Assembly: GCF_000766795.1 (NCBI RefSeq) | Contig: NZ_JPDS01000001.1 | Coordinates: 687,001-751,000, forward strand | From: Polaribacter sp. Hel1_85 | GTDB lineage: Bacteria > Bacteroidota > Bacteroidia > Flavobacteriales > Flavobacteriaceae | Direction: 5' to 3' | Length of the DNA stretch: 64,000 bases | Part shown: one piece after another, positions 1 to 8,495 of the stretch | Layout: every line of letters starts with the position of its first letter | How positions within the stretch are numbered: position 1 is the first letter of the stretch | The notes under the pieces: generated by a model | The model's input: the letters and a program-made list of their open reading frames with translations, nothing else | Told to the model about the DNA's origin: nothing | Database searches by the model: none | Program-made: the position numbers and the translations under genes

Positions 1-473
1 TTGAACCAGGTAAATTCTTAGTTTCTGAAGCGGGTTCTTTTTTAGCAAAAGTTAATGTTGTAAAACAAACCACTTCTACTGTTTTTGCACACGTAGATTC
101 TGGTTTTAATCATTTAGTAAGACCAATGATGTATGATTCTTATCACCACATTACAAATGCTTCTAATCCTAATGGAAGAGATAGATATTATTCTGTAGTA
201 GGTTATATTTGTGAAACAGATACATTTGCATCAAACAGAAGAATTGCAGAAATCTCTGAAGAAGATATTTTACGTTTCCATAATGCAGGTGCTTATTGTT
301 TTTCAATGGCTTCTAACTATAACTCTCGTTATTTACCAGCAGAAGTTATGGTACATAAAGGAAAAGATTATGTTATTAGAAAAAGACAAACCATAGAAGA
401 TATTTTAAACAATCAAGAAACTATTGATTTTTCTGAAAGCAAACCAGCTTCAAAAGAAAAAGTAAAAGCTTAA
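1..473 (+). CDS. lysA: Diaminopimelate decarboxylase, C-terminal part (5' end outside window)
   Basis: The reading frame is open from the window edge (first full codon at 3) to the TAA at 471-473. It encodes the C-terminal beta-barrel part of a PLP-dependent fold III decarboxylase, which converts meso-diaminopimelate to lysine and CO2. Visible family landmarks are EPGKFLV at the edge, YDSYHHI, then VGYICETDTFA, where the Cys-Glu-Thr-Asp is the conserved active-site stretch, and AGAYCFSMASNYNSR near the end. A strong terminator follows at 496. An arginine decarboxylase of the same fold could look similar, but the CETDTFA and AYCFSMASNYN stretches fit LysA well. Confidence 0.9.
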   Translation, partial: EPGKFLVSEAGSFLAKVNVVKQTTSTVFAHVDSGFNHLVRPMMYDSYHHITNASNPNGRDRYYSVVGYICETDTFASNRRIAEISEEDILRFHNAGAYCFSMASNYNSRYLPAEVMVHKGKDYVIRKRQTIEDILNNQETIDFSESKPASKEKVKA

Positions 474-495
474 AATAAGCAAAATACAAACTAGT

Positions 496-538
496 AAATC
501 CATCAAAAAAAGCTTATTTTTTTGATGGATTTTTTTTT
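496..538 (+). terminator. Rho-independent terminator after lysA
   Basis: A perfect 16-bp stem (496-511 with 517-532) with a 5-nt loop GCTTA, followed by a T run to 538. The A-rich 5' side could also make it work for transcription from the other strand. Confidence 0.88.
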
Positions 539-572
539 ACTTTTACTTACGGAACAAAAACAATTTATAAAA

Positions 573-1184
573 ATGAAAATATTAGGTATAGGAAGTAATT
601 ACGTAACTGATTTAAAAGATATTGAAGAAAAAAAGAAAGGTAAAAAATTCATTTTTTCGAAACCAGAATCTAGTTTAGCTGTTAATTGTGATGTTGAATA
701 TCCAAGTAGCATTACTAACGAATTAATTTACGAAGTTGAATTAGTAGTTAAAATAGGGAAAGAAGGAAAAAACATCTCTAAAGAAGAGGCTAATTCTTAC
801 ATTTCTGAAATTGCTGTTGGTATAGATTATACAGCAAAAGATATTCTTGGTAAAGCAAGAGAAACTAAGCATCCTTGGGAGTTTGCAAAAGGTTTTGATG
901 GTGCTGCACCTATTTCTAGTTTTAAACCTGTTTCTGATTATAATTTAGGTGATATTGATTTCGACTTAAAAATTAACGGAGAAGAAAAACAAAAAAGTAA
1001 TACAGCTTACATGACTAACGATTTTGCTGACATTATTGTTTTTATTTCTGAATATATGACCTTACAACCTGGAGATTTAATTTTTACAGGAACTCCTGCT
1101 TTGGGTAAAGGAGAAATTTTTAAAGGAGATCAATTACAATGTTCTGTAAACGGGGAGTTGTTATTAGATTTTAAAATGATATAA
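573..1184 (+). CDS. Fumarylacetoacetate hydrolase family protein
   Basis: This 203-residue protein starts at the ATG at 573 (MKILGIGSNY). The in-frame upstream extension to 522 runs through the lysA terminator and is rejected. It matches the small single-domain FAH family (2-hydroxyhepta-2,4-diene-1,7-dioate isomerase or acylpyruvase type), which hydrolyses or isomerises beta-diketo acids using a divalent metal. The metal-site residues are visible in order: E-V-E (YEVELVVKIGKEG), the conserved GIDYTAKD, KGFDGAAPIS, and the C-terminal GDLIFTGTPALGKG signature. The exact substrate cannot be read from the sequence. It stands alone between lysA and an acetyltransferase. Confidence 0.88.
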   Translation: MKILGIGSNYVTDLKDIEEKKKGKKFIFSKPESSLAVNCDVEYPSSITNELIYEVELVVKIGKEGKNISKEEANSYISEIAVGIDYTAKDILGKARETKHPWEFAKGFDGAAPISSFKPVSDYNLGDIDFDLKINGEEKQKSNTAYMTNDFADIIVFISEYMTLQPGDLIFTGTPALGKGEIFKGDQLQCSVNGELLLDFKMI

Positions 1185-1245
1185 TTGTCAGTTCTAACGC
1201 AGTTAAGATTTTTTTTTAAGTTTTCTACTGCGTTCAACCTGACAA
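1185..1245. repeat. Degenerate palindromic dispersed repeat
   Basis: Imperfect inverted repeat: TTGTCAG (1185-1191) pairs with CTGACAA (1239-1245), and AACGCAGT (1196-1203) with ACTGCGTT (1227-1234). It looks like a decayed copy of the element at 1798-1857, and the two bracket the acetyltransferase gene. As a hairpin in the 3' region of the upstream gene it could also act as a terminator. Confidence 0.65.
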
Positions 1246-1270
1246 ATATTAAGCTATAAAAACTTTTTTG

Positions 1271-1785
1271 ATGAAAATAAGACTTTCTAAAATTGAAGAT
1301 ATTCCAGAAATTATGATCATTATAAATGATGCTAAAACCTATTTAGCCTCTCTAAAAATTGATCAATGGCAAAATGGATATCCAAATGCAGAACAAGTTG
1401 AAAATGACATTAATAATGGTGAAAGCTATGTGGTTGTAAATGATGAAAATCAAATTATGGCAACTTCTATGTTTACTTTAAGAAAAGAACCAACTTACAA
1501 GGAAGTTATCGATGGAAATTGGGTTATTTCTGAAGATGATATTTATGGTGTAATTCATAGAATGGCTATCAAAAAAGAACATAGAAAATTAGGTTTAGCT
1601 ACTTTACTTTTTGATGAATTTCATCAACAATTAAAAAAAAAAACATACAAAGTTTAAAGATTGATACGCATGAAGACAATCTTGGAATGCAATCTTTAAT
1701 AAAAAAAATGGGTTACAAATATTGTGGAATTATTTACACAAGTTACAACGCAAAAAGATTGGCTTTTGAGAAAGTAATTTCTTAA
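1271..1785 (+). pseudogene. GNAT family N-acetyltransferase, frameshifted
   Basis: The start is the ATG at 1271 (MKIRLSKIEDIP). The N-terminal 128 residues are a GNAT domain, including the acetyl-CoA binding strand around HRMAIKKEHRKLGLATLL. The frame is lost in an 11-A run (1633-1643) and stops at 1657. The -1 frame continues the family C-terminus without a break (NIQSLKIDTHEDN, GMQSLIKKMGY) to the TAA at 1783-1785, giving about 171 residues if restored. This is either a sequencing or assembly error in the homopolymer, a real frameshift, or slippage-dependent expression. Substrate unknown. Confidence 0.8.
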
Positions 1786-1797
1786 AAAATAAAGTAA

Positions 1798-1857
1798 TTG
1801 TCCGTTCGAGCGCAGTCGAGAACTTTATAAACCTTTCGACTGCGCTCAAGAAGACAT
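1798..1857. repeat. Dispersed palindromic repeat (GAGCGCAGTCGA type)
   Basis: GAGCGCAGTCGA (1808-1819) and TCGACTGCGCTC (1836-1847) form a perfect 12-bp inverted repeat with a 16-nt spacer. The same GAGCGCAGTCGA core recurs inside topB at about 6025 and 6528, so this is a repeat family spread through the genome. It lies after the acetyltransferase and could serve as its terminator. Confidence 0.8.
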
Positions 1858-1956
1858 ACATTTTTTCACTAAAACTTTAAGTGAATAAACTATATTTACA
1901 ACCTCATAAATTTATTTTTATAAGGTTTCTTTTTTAGGATAAAACTCAAATAAAAA

Positions 1957-4080
1957 ATGCAATTACTTCCATATATAATTCAGCAAACGCAACTAACTTC
2001 TAAATCTGTAGAAAATACTATTTCTCTTTTAAACGAAGACGCTACAATTCCTTTTATATCTAGATATAGAAAAGAAATGACAGGTAATTTAGATGAAGTT
2101 CAAATTGGAGAAATTGTAAAATATAAAGAAACTTTTGAAGCTTTAGAAAAGCGTAAAAAAGCGATTCTAAAAGCCTTAGAAGAACAACATGTTTTATCTG
2201 AAGAATTAACTCAAAAAGTAAATAACTCTAGAGATTTAATTGCTTTAGAAGATGTGTATTTACCTTTTAAGAAAAAAAGAAAAACCAAAGCAGAAACTGC
2301 TCGTTTACAAGGTTTAGAACCGTTGGCAAAAATGATAATGAGTCAGCGTGTAAATGATTTAGAACATACAGTATCAAAATATACATCCAACGAAGTTGAA
2401 ACCATTGAAAATGCTTTAGAAGGCGCTCGTTTTATTATTGCAGAATGGATTAATGAACGTACAGATATTAGAAATAATATTAGAAGAGAATTAGAAAGAC
2501 ATGCAACTATTTCATCAAAAATTATAAAAACGAAGAAAGATGATGAAAAAGCACAAAAATTTAAAGATTATTTTGATTGGAATGAATCTTTAAGCAGAAT
2601 TCCTTCTCATCGATTTTTAGCAATTTTAAGAGCAGAAAGTGAAGGTTTTATTCGTGTAAAAGTTGAAATTGATACAGAAAGAGCGCTTCAAAAAATGGAA
2701 GAAAGAATAATTCGCTCACAAAACGAATGTTCAGAACAAATTGAATTGGCTATAAAAGACGCTTTTAAACGTTTATTATATCCTTCTTTATCAAATGAAA
2801 GATTATCTCTTGCTAAAGAAAAAGCAGATGAAGATGCTATTATTGTATTTTCTAAAAACCTAAAACAGTTACTTTTAGGAGCTCCTTTAGGAGAAAAAAG
2901 AGTTTTAGCAATTGATCCTGGATTTAGATCTGGGTGTAAAATTGTTTGTTTAAATGAACAAGGAGATTTAGAACATAATGAAACCGTTTTTCCACATGCG
3001 CCACAAAATCAATCTTTTGATGCCATTAAAAAACTCAGTTCTTTAGCAGAAGCTCATAAAATTGAAGCCATTGCAATTGGTAATGGAACTGCTTCTAGAG
3101 AAACTGAACAATTGGTTAAAAAAATTCAATTTAAAAATAATGTTGATGTTTTTGTTGTTAGTGAAGCTGGCGCTTCCATTTATTCTGCATCAAAAATTGC
3201 AAGAGATGAGTTTCCTAATTACGATGTTACTGTTAGAGGAGCTGTTTCTATTGGTAGACGTTTGCAAAATCCGTTAGCAGAATTGGTTAAAATTGATGCA
3301 AAATCTATTGGAGTTGGTCAATATCAACACGATGTAGATCAAACAAAATTAAAAAAATCATTAGATAATACTGTAGAGAGTTGTGTAAATACGATTGGTG
3401 TAAACATCAATACTGCAAGCGGATCTTTATTGAGTTATGTTTCTGGAATTGGACCAAAATTAGCAGAAAATATTGTAAATTATAGAAACGAAAATGGTTC
3501 GTTTACCTCTAGAACTACTATTAAAAAAGTACCACGTTTAGGAGGAAAAGCTTATGAACAAGCTGCTGGATTTTTAAGGATTAAAAACGGTAAAAATCCT
3601 TTAGATGATTCTGCTGTTCACCCAGAAAGTTATGCTTTGGTAGATAAAATTTCGAAAGACAACAAGAAAAAAATAGCTGAATTTATTGGGAACTCAACAT
3701 TAATAAAGCAAATTCAACTAAAAAATTATATTACAAAAACTATTGGTTTACCTACGTTAGAAGATATTGTAAAAGAATTAGAAAAACCAGGATTAGATCC
3801 AAGAGCAAAAGCAAAAGTATTCTCATTTGACAAAAACATTAAAACAATATCAGATTTAAGAATTGGACAATTATTACCCGGAATTGTAAATAACATTACC
3901 AATTTTGGTTGTTTTGTAGATGTAGGAATCAAAGAAAGTGGTTTAATTCATGTTTCTAATTTATCAGATACTTTTGTAAAAGATGTAAATACAATCGTTT
4001 CATTGCAACAACAAATTATTGTAAAAGTGTTAGAAGTTGATGTTGTTAGAAAACGTATTCAATTGGCTTTGGTAAAATAG
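1957..4080 (+). CDS. tex: Tex family RNA-binding transcription accessory protein
   Basis: This 707-residue protein has the full Tex order of domains: an N-terminal helical/HTH region (1-310), a YqgF RNase H-like domain from about 318 (RVLAIDPGFRSGCKI), helix-hairpin-helix repeats around 490 (LSYVSGIGPKLAENIV), and a C-terminal S1 domain from about 637 (GQLLPGIVNNITNFGCFVDVG). Tex binds nucleic acid and affects transcription and transcript cleavage; its exact role varies between species. Length and domain order are normal for Bacteroidota. It is transcribed alone, with a short A/T-rich upstream region. Confidence 0.95.
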   Translation: MQLLPYIIQQTQLTSKSVENTISLLNEDATIPFISRYRKEMTGNLDEVQIGEIVKYKETFEALEKRKKAILKALEEQHVLSEELTQKVNNSRDLIALEDVYLPFKKKRKTKAETARLQGLEPLAKMIMSQRVNDLEHTVSKYTSNEVETIENALEGARFIIAEWINERTDIRNNIRRELERHATISSKIIKTKKDDEKAQKFKDYFDWNESLSRIPSHRFLAILRAESEGFIRVKVEIDTERALQKMEERIIRSQNECSEQIELAIKDAFKRLLYPSLSNERLSLAKEKADEDAIIVFSKNLKQLLLGAPLGEKRVLAIDPGFRSGCKIVCLNEQGDLEHNETVFPHAPQNQSFDAIKKLSSLAEAHKIEAIAIGNGTASRETEQLVKKIQFKNNVDVFVVSEAGASIYSASKIARDEFPNYDVTVRGAVSIGRRLQNPLAELVKIDAKSIGVGQYQHDVDQTKLKKSLDNTVESCVNTIGVNINTASGSLLSYVSGIGPKLAENIVNYRNENGSFTSRTTIKKVPRLGGKAYEQAAGFLRIKNGKNPLDDSAVHPESYALVDKISKDNKKKIAEFIGNSTLIKQIQLKNYITKTIGLPTLEDIVKELEKPGLDPRAKAKVFSFDKNIKTISDLRIGQLLPGIVNNITNFGCFVDVGIKESGLIHVSNLSDTFVKDVNTIVSLQQQIIVKVLEVDVVRKRIQLALVK

Positions 4081-4151
4081 TTATTCAACTTATTAACTTT
4101 ATAGTAAAAATTTTAAATATTTTCTTAATTTCGAATCCTTAAAAAATCATC

Positions 4152-4670
4152 ATGAAAAAATATTCAGCTTTCTTTTTTTTACCTATTTTTATACTTGTCT
4201 TATCATGTAAATCTGAACTAGAAGAAGATTGTATAAAAACAATTATTGTACAACATGAATTTATAATTTCAAGTTCAACAGGTACTACCACAATACCAGA
4301 AATTACTCAAGTCGTAGATTGTAGTTTTCCTGAACCAGATGCTCCAAAATCAATTGAAGAACTTCAAAAGTTAACAGATTTTTCATATGATGTTATTGAA
4401 TTTAATTTTACGCCAGACACTGGCAATAACACTAATAAACTTGAATACAAAATTCAATTAAATAATTTGAGTAATAAAGCTGTTAAAGGAATTCCATATA
4501 TAACAATAAATATTGATGGCTTAGTTTCTACTGAAGTGAATTTTGGAGCTTGTAGAGAATTAGAGGCAAACTCAAATTGTATTATTTCTTTAAGTAAAGA
4601 AGCATCTTTAGATTTAGGTATTATAGAAAATATTTCTTTTGTAAAAGTCGAATTTTTTATCACTAAATAA
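4152..4670 (+). CDS. Lipoprotein of unknown function
   Basis: 172 residues. The N-terminus is a lipoprotein signal: MKKYSAFFF, a hydrophobic core, then the lipobox LVLSC with the lipidated Cys at residue 19. The rest is acidic and Thr/Ser/Asn-rich with predicted beta character (VEFNFTPDTGNN, YKIQLNNLSNKAVKGIPYI), which resembles a small Ig-like fold. I do not recognise a family. It ends 9 nt before the topB start, so the two could be co-transcribed, although a link in function is not evident. Confidence 0.72.
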   Translation: MKKYSAFFFLPIFILVLSCKSELEEDCIKTIIVQHEFIISSSTGTTTIPEITQVVDCSFPEPDAPKSIEELQKLTDFSYDVIEFNFTPDTGNNTNKLEYKIQLNNLSNKAVKGIPYITINIDGLVSTEVNFGACRELEANSNCIISLSKEASLDLGIIENISFVKVEFFITK

Positions 4671-5975
4671 GCTGTAATTTTGAAAGTCTGTATTGCCGAG
4701 AAACCAAGTGTAGCAAGAGAAATTGCTAATATTCTAGGAGCCAACACAAAACGTGATGGTTTCTACGAAGGAAATGGCTATGCAGTAACCTATACTTTTG
4801 GGCATTTATGCACACTTTTAGAACCTAAAGATTACAAACCACATTGGAAAAGTTGGGATTTGAATAACTTACCCATGTTGCCAGAACGTTTTGATACAAA
4901 AGTTACTGGAGATGCAGGAATTAAAAAGCAATTTAATATTGTTAAAGGTTTATTTGAAAAAGCAGATGTAATCATTAATTGTGGGGATGCAGGAACAGAA
5001 GGAGAACTCATTCAACGTTGGGTAATTAATCAATGTAATTACAAAGGAAAAGTACAACGTTTATGGATTTCATCTTTAACAGAAGAAGCCATAAAAGACG
5101 GATTTAATAACCTAAAACCTGCAGAAAATTATGATAATTTATATTATGCAGGTTATTCTAGAGCTATTGGAGATTGGCTTTTAGGCTTAAATGCAACTCG
5201 ATTATATACTGTAAAATTTGGTGGATTCAAACAAGTTTTGTCTGTTGGTAGAGTACAAACTCCTACCCTAGCCATGTTGGTAAATCGTTTTAAAGAAATA
5301 GAAAACTTTAAACCACAACCTTATTGGGAATTACAAACTACATACAGAAATACACTTTTTAATTACGAAGATGGACGTTTTTTAAAACAAGAAGATGGAC
5401 AAATTTTAGCTGATAAAGTTGCTCAATCTGATTTTGAAATTGTTTCTGTAACCAAAAAGAAAGGAAAAGAATACGCGCCAAAACTGTTCGATTTAACAGG
5501 ATTACAAGTCTATTGTAATAATAAGTTTGGGTTTTCTGCGGATGAAACATTGAAAATGGTTCAGAAGTTATATGAAATGAAAGTTGTTACCTACCCAAGA
5601 GTTGATACTACTTTTTTACCCAATGATGTATATCCTAAAATTGCAGGAATTTTATCGAAATTAACCAATTATAGCGAATTAACACAACCTCTTTTAGGCC
5701 AGAAAATCAAGAAAACAAAACGTGTTTTTGATGATAAAAAAGTAACAGATCACCATGCAATTATTCCTACCGGAATTCAAGGAAATTTGCAATACAATCA
5801 ACAACAAGTTTATGATATTATTACACGTAGATTTATTGGTGTTTTTTATCCAGATTCTGATGTTTCTAACACTTCAGTAATTGGTAAAGCTGCTGATGTA
5901 CCTTTTAAAACAACTGGAAAAGAAATTTTAACCAAAGGATGGAGAGTTGTTTTTGATAAAAAAATACAAGAAGAT

Positions 5976-6041
5976 AAGATTTCTCCACAAGGTCGAAATG
6001 ACAAAAGTAATGTGAATACCATTTCGAGCGCAGTCGATAAA
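5976..6041 (+). repeat. Dispersed repeat inserted in frame in topB (copy 1)
   Basis: GATTTCTCCACAAGGTCGAA followed by ATGACA, then CATTTCGAGCGCAGTCGA. It encodes ISPQGRND and ISSAVDK within topB. The same words occur at 6517-6576 and 8110-8183. Confidence 0.85.
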
Positions 6042-6516
6042 TCTGAAAGCAAAAATGTATTGCCTTCTTTTGTAAAAGGTGAAAAAGGAACACACGAACC
6101 TTCGTTTTTAGAAAAGGAAACCAAACCACCTAGAAACTTTACAGAAGCAAGTTTATTACGCGCCATGGAAACTGCTGGAAAGCAAGTAGATGATGATGAA
6201 ATGCGCGAATTAATGAAAGAAAACGGCATTGGAAGACCTTCTACTCGAGCAAGTATTATTGAAACTTTGTTCCGAAGAAAATATATAGAACGTAAGAAAA
6301 AATTAGTCTTACCAACACAAACTGGTATCGATTTAATTAATATTATTGATAACGAATTATTAAAATCTGCTGAATTAACTGGGCGTTGGGAAAAACGTTT
6401 AAAGGAAATTGAAAGAGGAGATTTTAACGCAGGAACATTTATCAATAACATGAAAAAAATGGTTGATGAATTGGTTTATGAAGTTCGTTCTAATACTTCT
6501 AAAAAACGAATTTCAT

Positions 6517-6576
6517 CTGTCACTTTGAGCGCAGTCGAGAAGTCTCAAAAGATTTCTCCACAAGGTCGAAATGACA
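6517..6576 (+). repeat. Dispersed repeat inserted in frame in topB (copy 2)
   Basis: CTGTCACTTTGAGCGCAGTC, then GAGAAGTCTC and the shared ISPQGRND-encoding block. It lies just before the first zinc ribbon, in a linker, and keeps the topB frame open. Confidence 0.85.
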
Positions 6577-6934
6577 AGAAGGCAAAAAAACAAGTTGTAG
6601 ATAAAACCTGTCCGAAATGTAAAAAAGGACAAATATTAAAAGGTTCTTCTGCATATGGTTGTTCTGAATATAAAAACAATTGTGATTTAAAAATTCCGTT
6701 TGAGATTTACGGAAAAAAAGTTTCTGAAAATCAAATTATTAGATTGATTGACAAAGGTTGTACAACCAATTTAAAAGGTTTTACAACTGATACAGGAAAA
6801 GTTGAAGGGTTAATTCGTTTTGATGAAAACTTCAGCTTAAAATTAGAACCAAAATCTACTGTCATCCTATGTTTGTAAAATATAATAATCTGTTTTAAAA
6901 AAGTTTAAATTAGATTTAATATTTAACAAGAAAA

Positions 6935-7079
6935 GTAAGGGTAAAGGAAAAGATTATAGTCCGTCATTTGTCATTAAAGACCGTTCGCAATGCTAATCAC
7001 TTTACCTCTTACTACATAAACTTGAACAGATCATTAGACGTCTAAGTCTGTATTTAGGATTGATAAGTAAATGTAGTAA
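6935..7079 (+). ncRNA. Candidate IS110 bridge RNA (target and donor loops)
   Basis: Two adjacent hairpins. Stem 1: 6935-6939 with 7008-7012, 6940-6946 with 7000-7006, 6952-6956 with 6994-6998. Its loop holds CCGTCATTT (6961-6969), 8 of 9 bases equal to the left target CTGTCATTT. It also holds TTCGCAATG (6984-6992), complementary to the right target CATTTCGAG at 7 of 9 plus one G-U pair. Stem 2: 7009-7017 with 7071-7079 and 7020-7023 with 7065-7068. Its loop holds ACAGATCATT (7026-7035), identical to the right IS end at 8104-8113, and TAGGAT (7055-7060), complementary to the left IS end at 6864-6869. This is the layout known for IS621 bridge RNA. Bases 7009-7012 could join either stem; RNA ends are not determined. 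Confidence 0.8.
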
Positions 7080-7101
7080 TTTTTCTATAAAAACATTTGA
7101 T

Positions 7102-8070
7102 ATGAGTAAAATTATAGGAATTGATATTAGTAAGCAAACCTTTGATGTTTCTTATTTAGAAAAAGATAAATGGATACACAAAATTTTTAAAAATCAAAAT
7201 AGAGGATTTGAGCAATTTACTAAATTGATTGGTACATCAGACTGGATTGTAATGGAGGCTAGTGGTCCTTATTATGTTCAGTTAGCAACTTTTTTACATG
7301 CATCTAATTTTAATGTATGTGTATTAAATCCATTGATAATTAGAAGATATAGTCAAACAAGATTATATAGAGCAAAAACGGATAAAAAAGACGCAAGACA
7401 ATTGCCGAATATGGTGCTCAATATGAGTTAAAAAGATGGTGCCCAGAGAGTAAACCTAGTATAGAGATTAAACAACTTTACACAGCTTTAGAATTACTAA
7501 AAAAACAAAACATCAAACAAAAGACAACTAGAATCCTTTGAAGTAACAGGTTTGTTGAGTCCTGATCTTAGAAAAGAATTAAAACAAGTACTAATATTAT
7601 TAATAAGACGCATAGATAAGTTTGAGAAAAAGATAGAGCAAATAGGGAAATTAGCCTATAAAGACACGGTCGAAAGAATAAAAACAATTCCAGGGATCGG
7701 GCTGAAAACGGCTATTATGATGAGTGTTATTACAGACAATTTTACAAAATTTGAAAATTATAAACAACTCACAGCTTTTGTAGGTTTTAGCCCAAGATTA
7801 TATCAATCAGGAACAAGTGTAAAGGGAAAGGGACATATTTGTAAAATGGGAAAACCACAAATTAGAAAGTTATTATACTTGTGTTCTTGGTCTGCAAAAA
7901 GAGTGAATAAAACGTGTATGGAAATGTATAAGAGACTAAAAGAAAAAGGAAAACCCGAGAGAGTTATTAAAATCGCAATAGCAAATAAGTTAATAAAACA
8001 GATTTTTGCTATCGCAAAAAACAAAAAATATTACAATGAAAACCATCAAAGTTTATATTGCATAAATTAA
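7102..8070 (+). pseudogene. IS110-family transposase with two frameshifts
   Basis: The start is ATG 7102 (MSKIIGIDISKQTFDV). The N-terminal RuvC-like DEDD domain shows D in GIDISK, E in MEASGPYY and the D pair in KTDKKDAR. One base is missing near 7401 (CAATTGCC where CAAATTGCC is expected), so the frame stops at 7431. The middle part reads in another frame (AEYGAQYELKRWCPES) until an extra A near 7517 restores the first frame. The C-terminal Transposase_20 domain (IPGIGLKTA, FSPRLYQSGTSVKGKG) carries the likely catalytic Ser. It would be about 322 residues when repaired. As read it is not functional. Confidence 0.88.
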
Positions 8071-8109
8071 AAAAAAAATAACTAAAAATAATAGTTTTTT
8101 AACACAGAT

Positions 8110-8183
8110 CATTTCGAGTGAAGCAAAGCGAAATCGAGAAATCTCTTCCATTGATAAGATTTCTCCACAAGGTCGAAATGACA
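8110..8183 (+). repeat. Dispersed repeat in topB tail (copy 3), IS110 target
   Basis: CATTTCGAGTGAAGCAAAGC continues to GAAATCTC and ends with the GATTTCTCCACAAGGTCGAA block shared with copies 1 and 2. The IS110 element entered this copy at its first bases. Confidence 0.82.
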
Positions 8184-8386
8184 ATAGTAAAACAAGTTCT
8201 GTACAAAACGACAAAATCTCTTGCCCAAAATGTAAAAAAGGAACTATTTTAAAAGGAAAAACTGCTTATGGTTGTTCTAATTATAAAAATGGTTGCGATT
8301 TTGTTTTTACGTTTGATAACATCAAAAAAATAGCCAATGGAAAACCATTGACTAAAGAATTGGTACTAAAGATTATTAGTAGTTAA
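8111..8386 (+). pseudogene. topB: topB 3' fragment (last zinc ribbon)
   Basis: This is the severed 3' end of topB. The frame from 8111 reads ISSEAKRNRE, the repeat-encoded ISPQGRND, then a complete topoisomerase zinc ribbon (CPKCKKG, KTAYGCSNYKNGC) and the usual end KELVLKIISS, stopping at 8384-8386. It has no start codon in a sensible position and is probably untranslated. Rejoined to 4680-6863 it would give a TopB of about 819 residues. Confidence 0.88.
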
Positions 8387-8495
8387 ATAATAAAATCTAC
8401 CTAACTTTAGGTATTTTTCAATAAAATAAACAAAACATAACTTAGTCCTTAAATATTTAACCCTATTTTAGCAAAAAACCTAAGTCAATTATTTA

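Larger units (their letters stand above)
4680..6878 (+). pseudogene. topB: DNA topoisomerase III, 5' part of an IS-interrupted gene
   Basis: A type IA topoisomerase relaxes and decatenates DNA through a tyrosine-DNA intermediate. It starts at a TTG (4680; MKVCIAEKPSVARE), chosen because it gives the usual family N-terminus with the Toprim domain. The active-site Tyr is about residue 305 in VTYPRVDT. A zinc ribbon CPKC...GCSEYKNNC begins near residue 643. The native frame ends at 6865, where an IS110 element begins, and the last residues before the stop at 6878 come from the IS. The second zinc ribbon is at 8111-8386. Two dispersed repeats sit in frame in the C-terminal half. The catalytic core is intact, so the truncated enzyme may still work. 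Confidence 0.92.
6862..8111 (+). mobile_element. IS110-family insertion sequence, about 1,247 bp
   Basis: Boundaries come from reconstructing topB. Joining GTC (6861-6863) to ATT (8111-8113) restores the topB frame through GTC ATT TCG AGT GAA, so 1,247 bp were added. The four bases TCAT occur at both junctions (6862-6865 and 8109-8112) and are the shared core; there are no long terminal inverted repeats, as is normal for IS110. The left non-coding end is about 235 bp and the right about 40 bp, the arrangement of the IS110 subgroup, which encodes its bridge RNA in the left end. The target is a dispersed repeat inside topB. Confidence 0.9.

Noticed and set aside
522..572. Upstream in-frame extension of the FAH-family gene
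   Set aside because: It starts within the lysA terminator stem and encodes low-complexity residues absent from the family.
5846..6451. 201-codon minus-strand open frame inside topB
   Set aside because: It is the antisense of the well-conserved topB coding frame and has no family features or promoter.
7034..7045. TTAGACGTCTAA as a transcription factor operator
   Set aside because: It lies at the tip of the second bridge-RNA hairpin, between the two donor guides, where an apical stem is expected.
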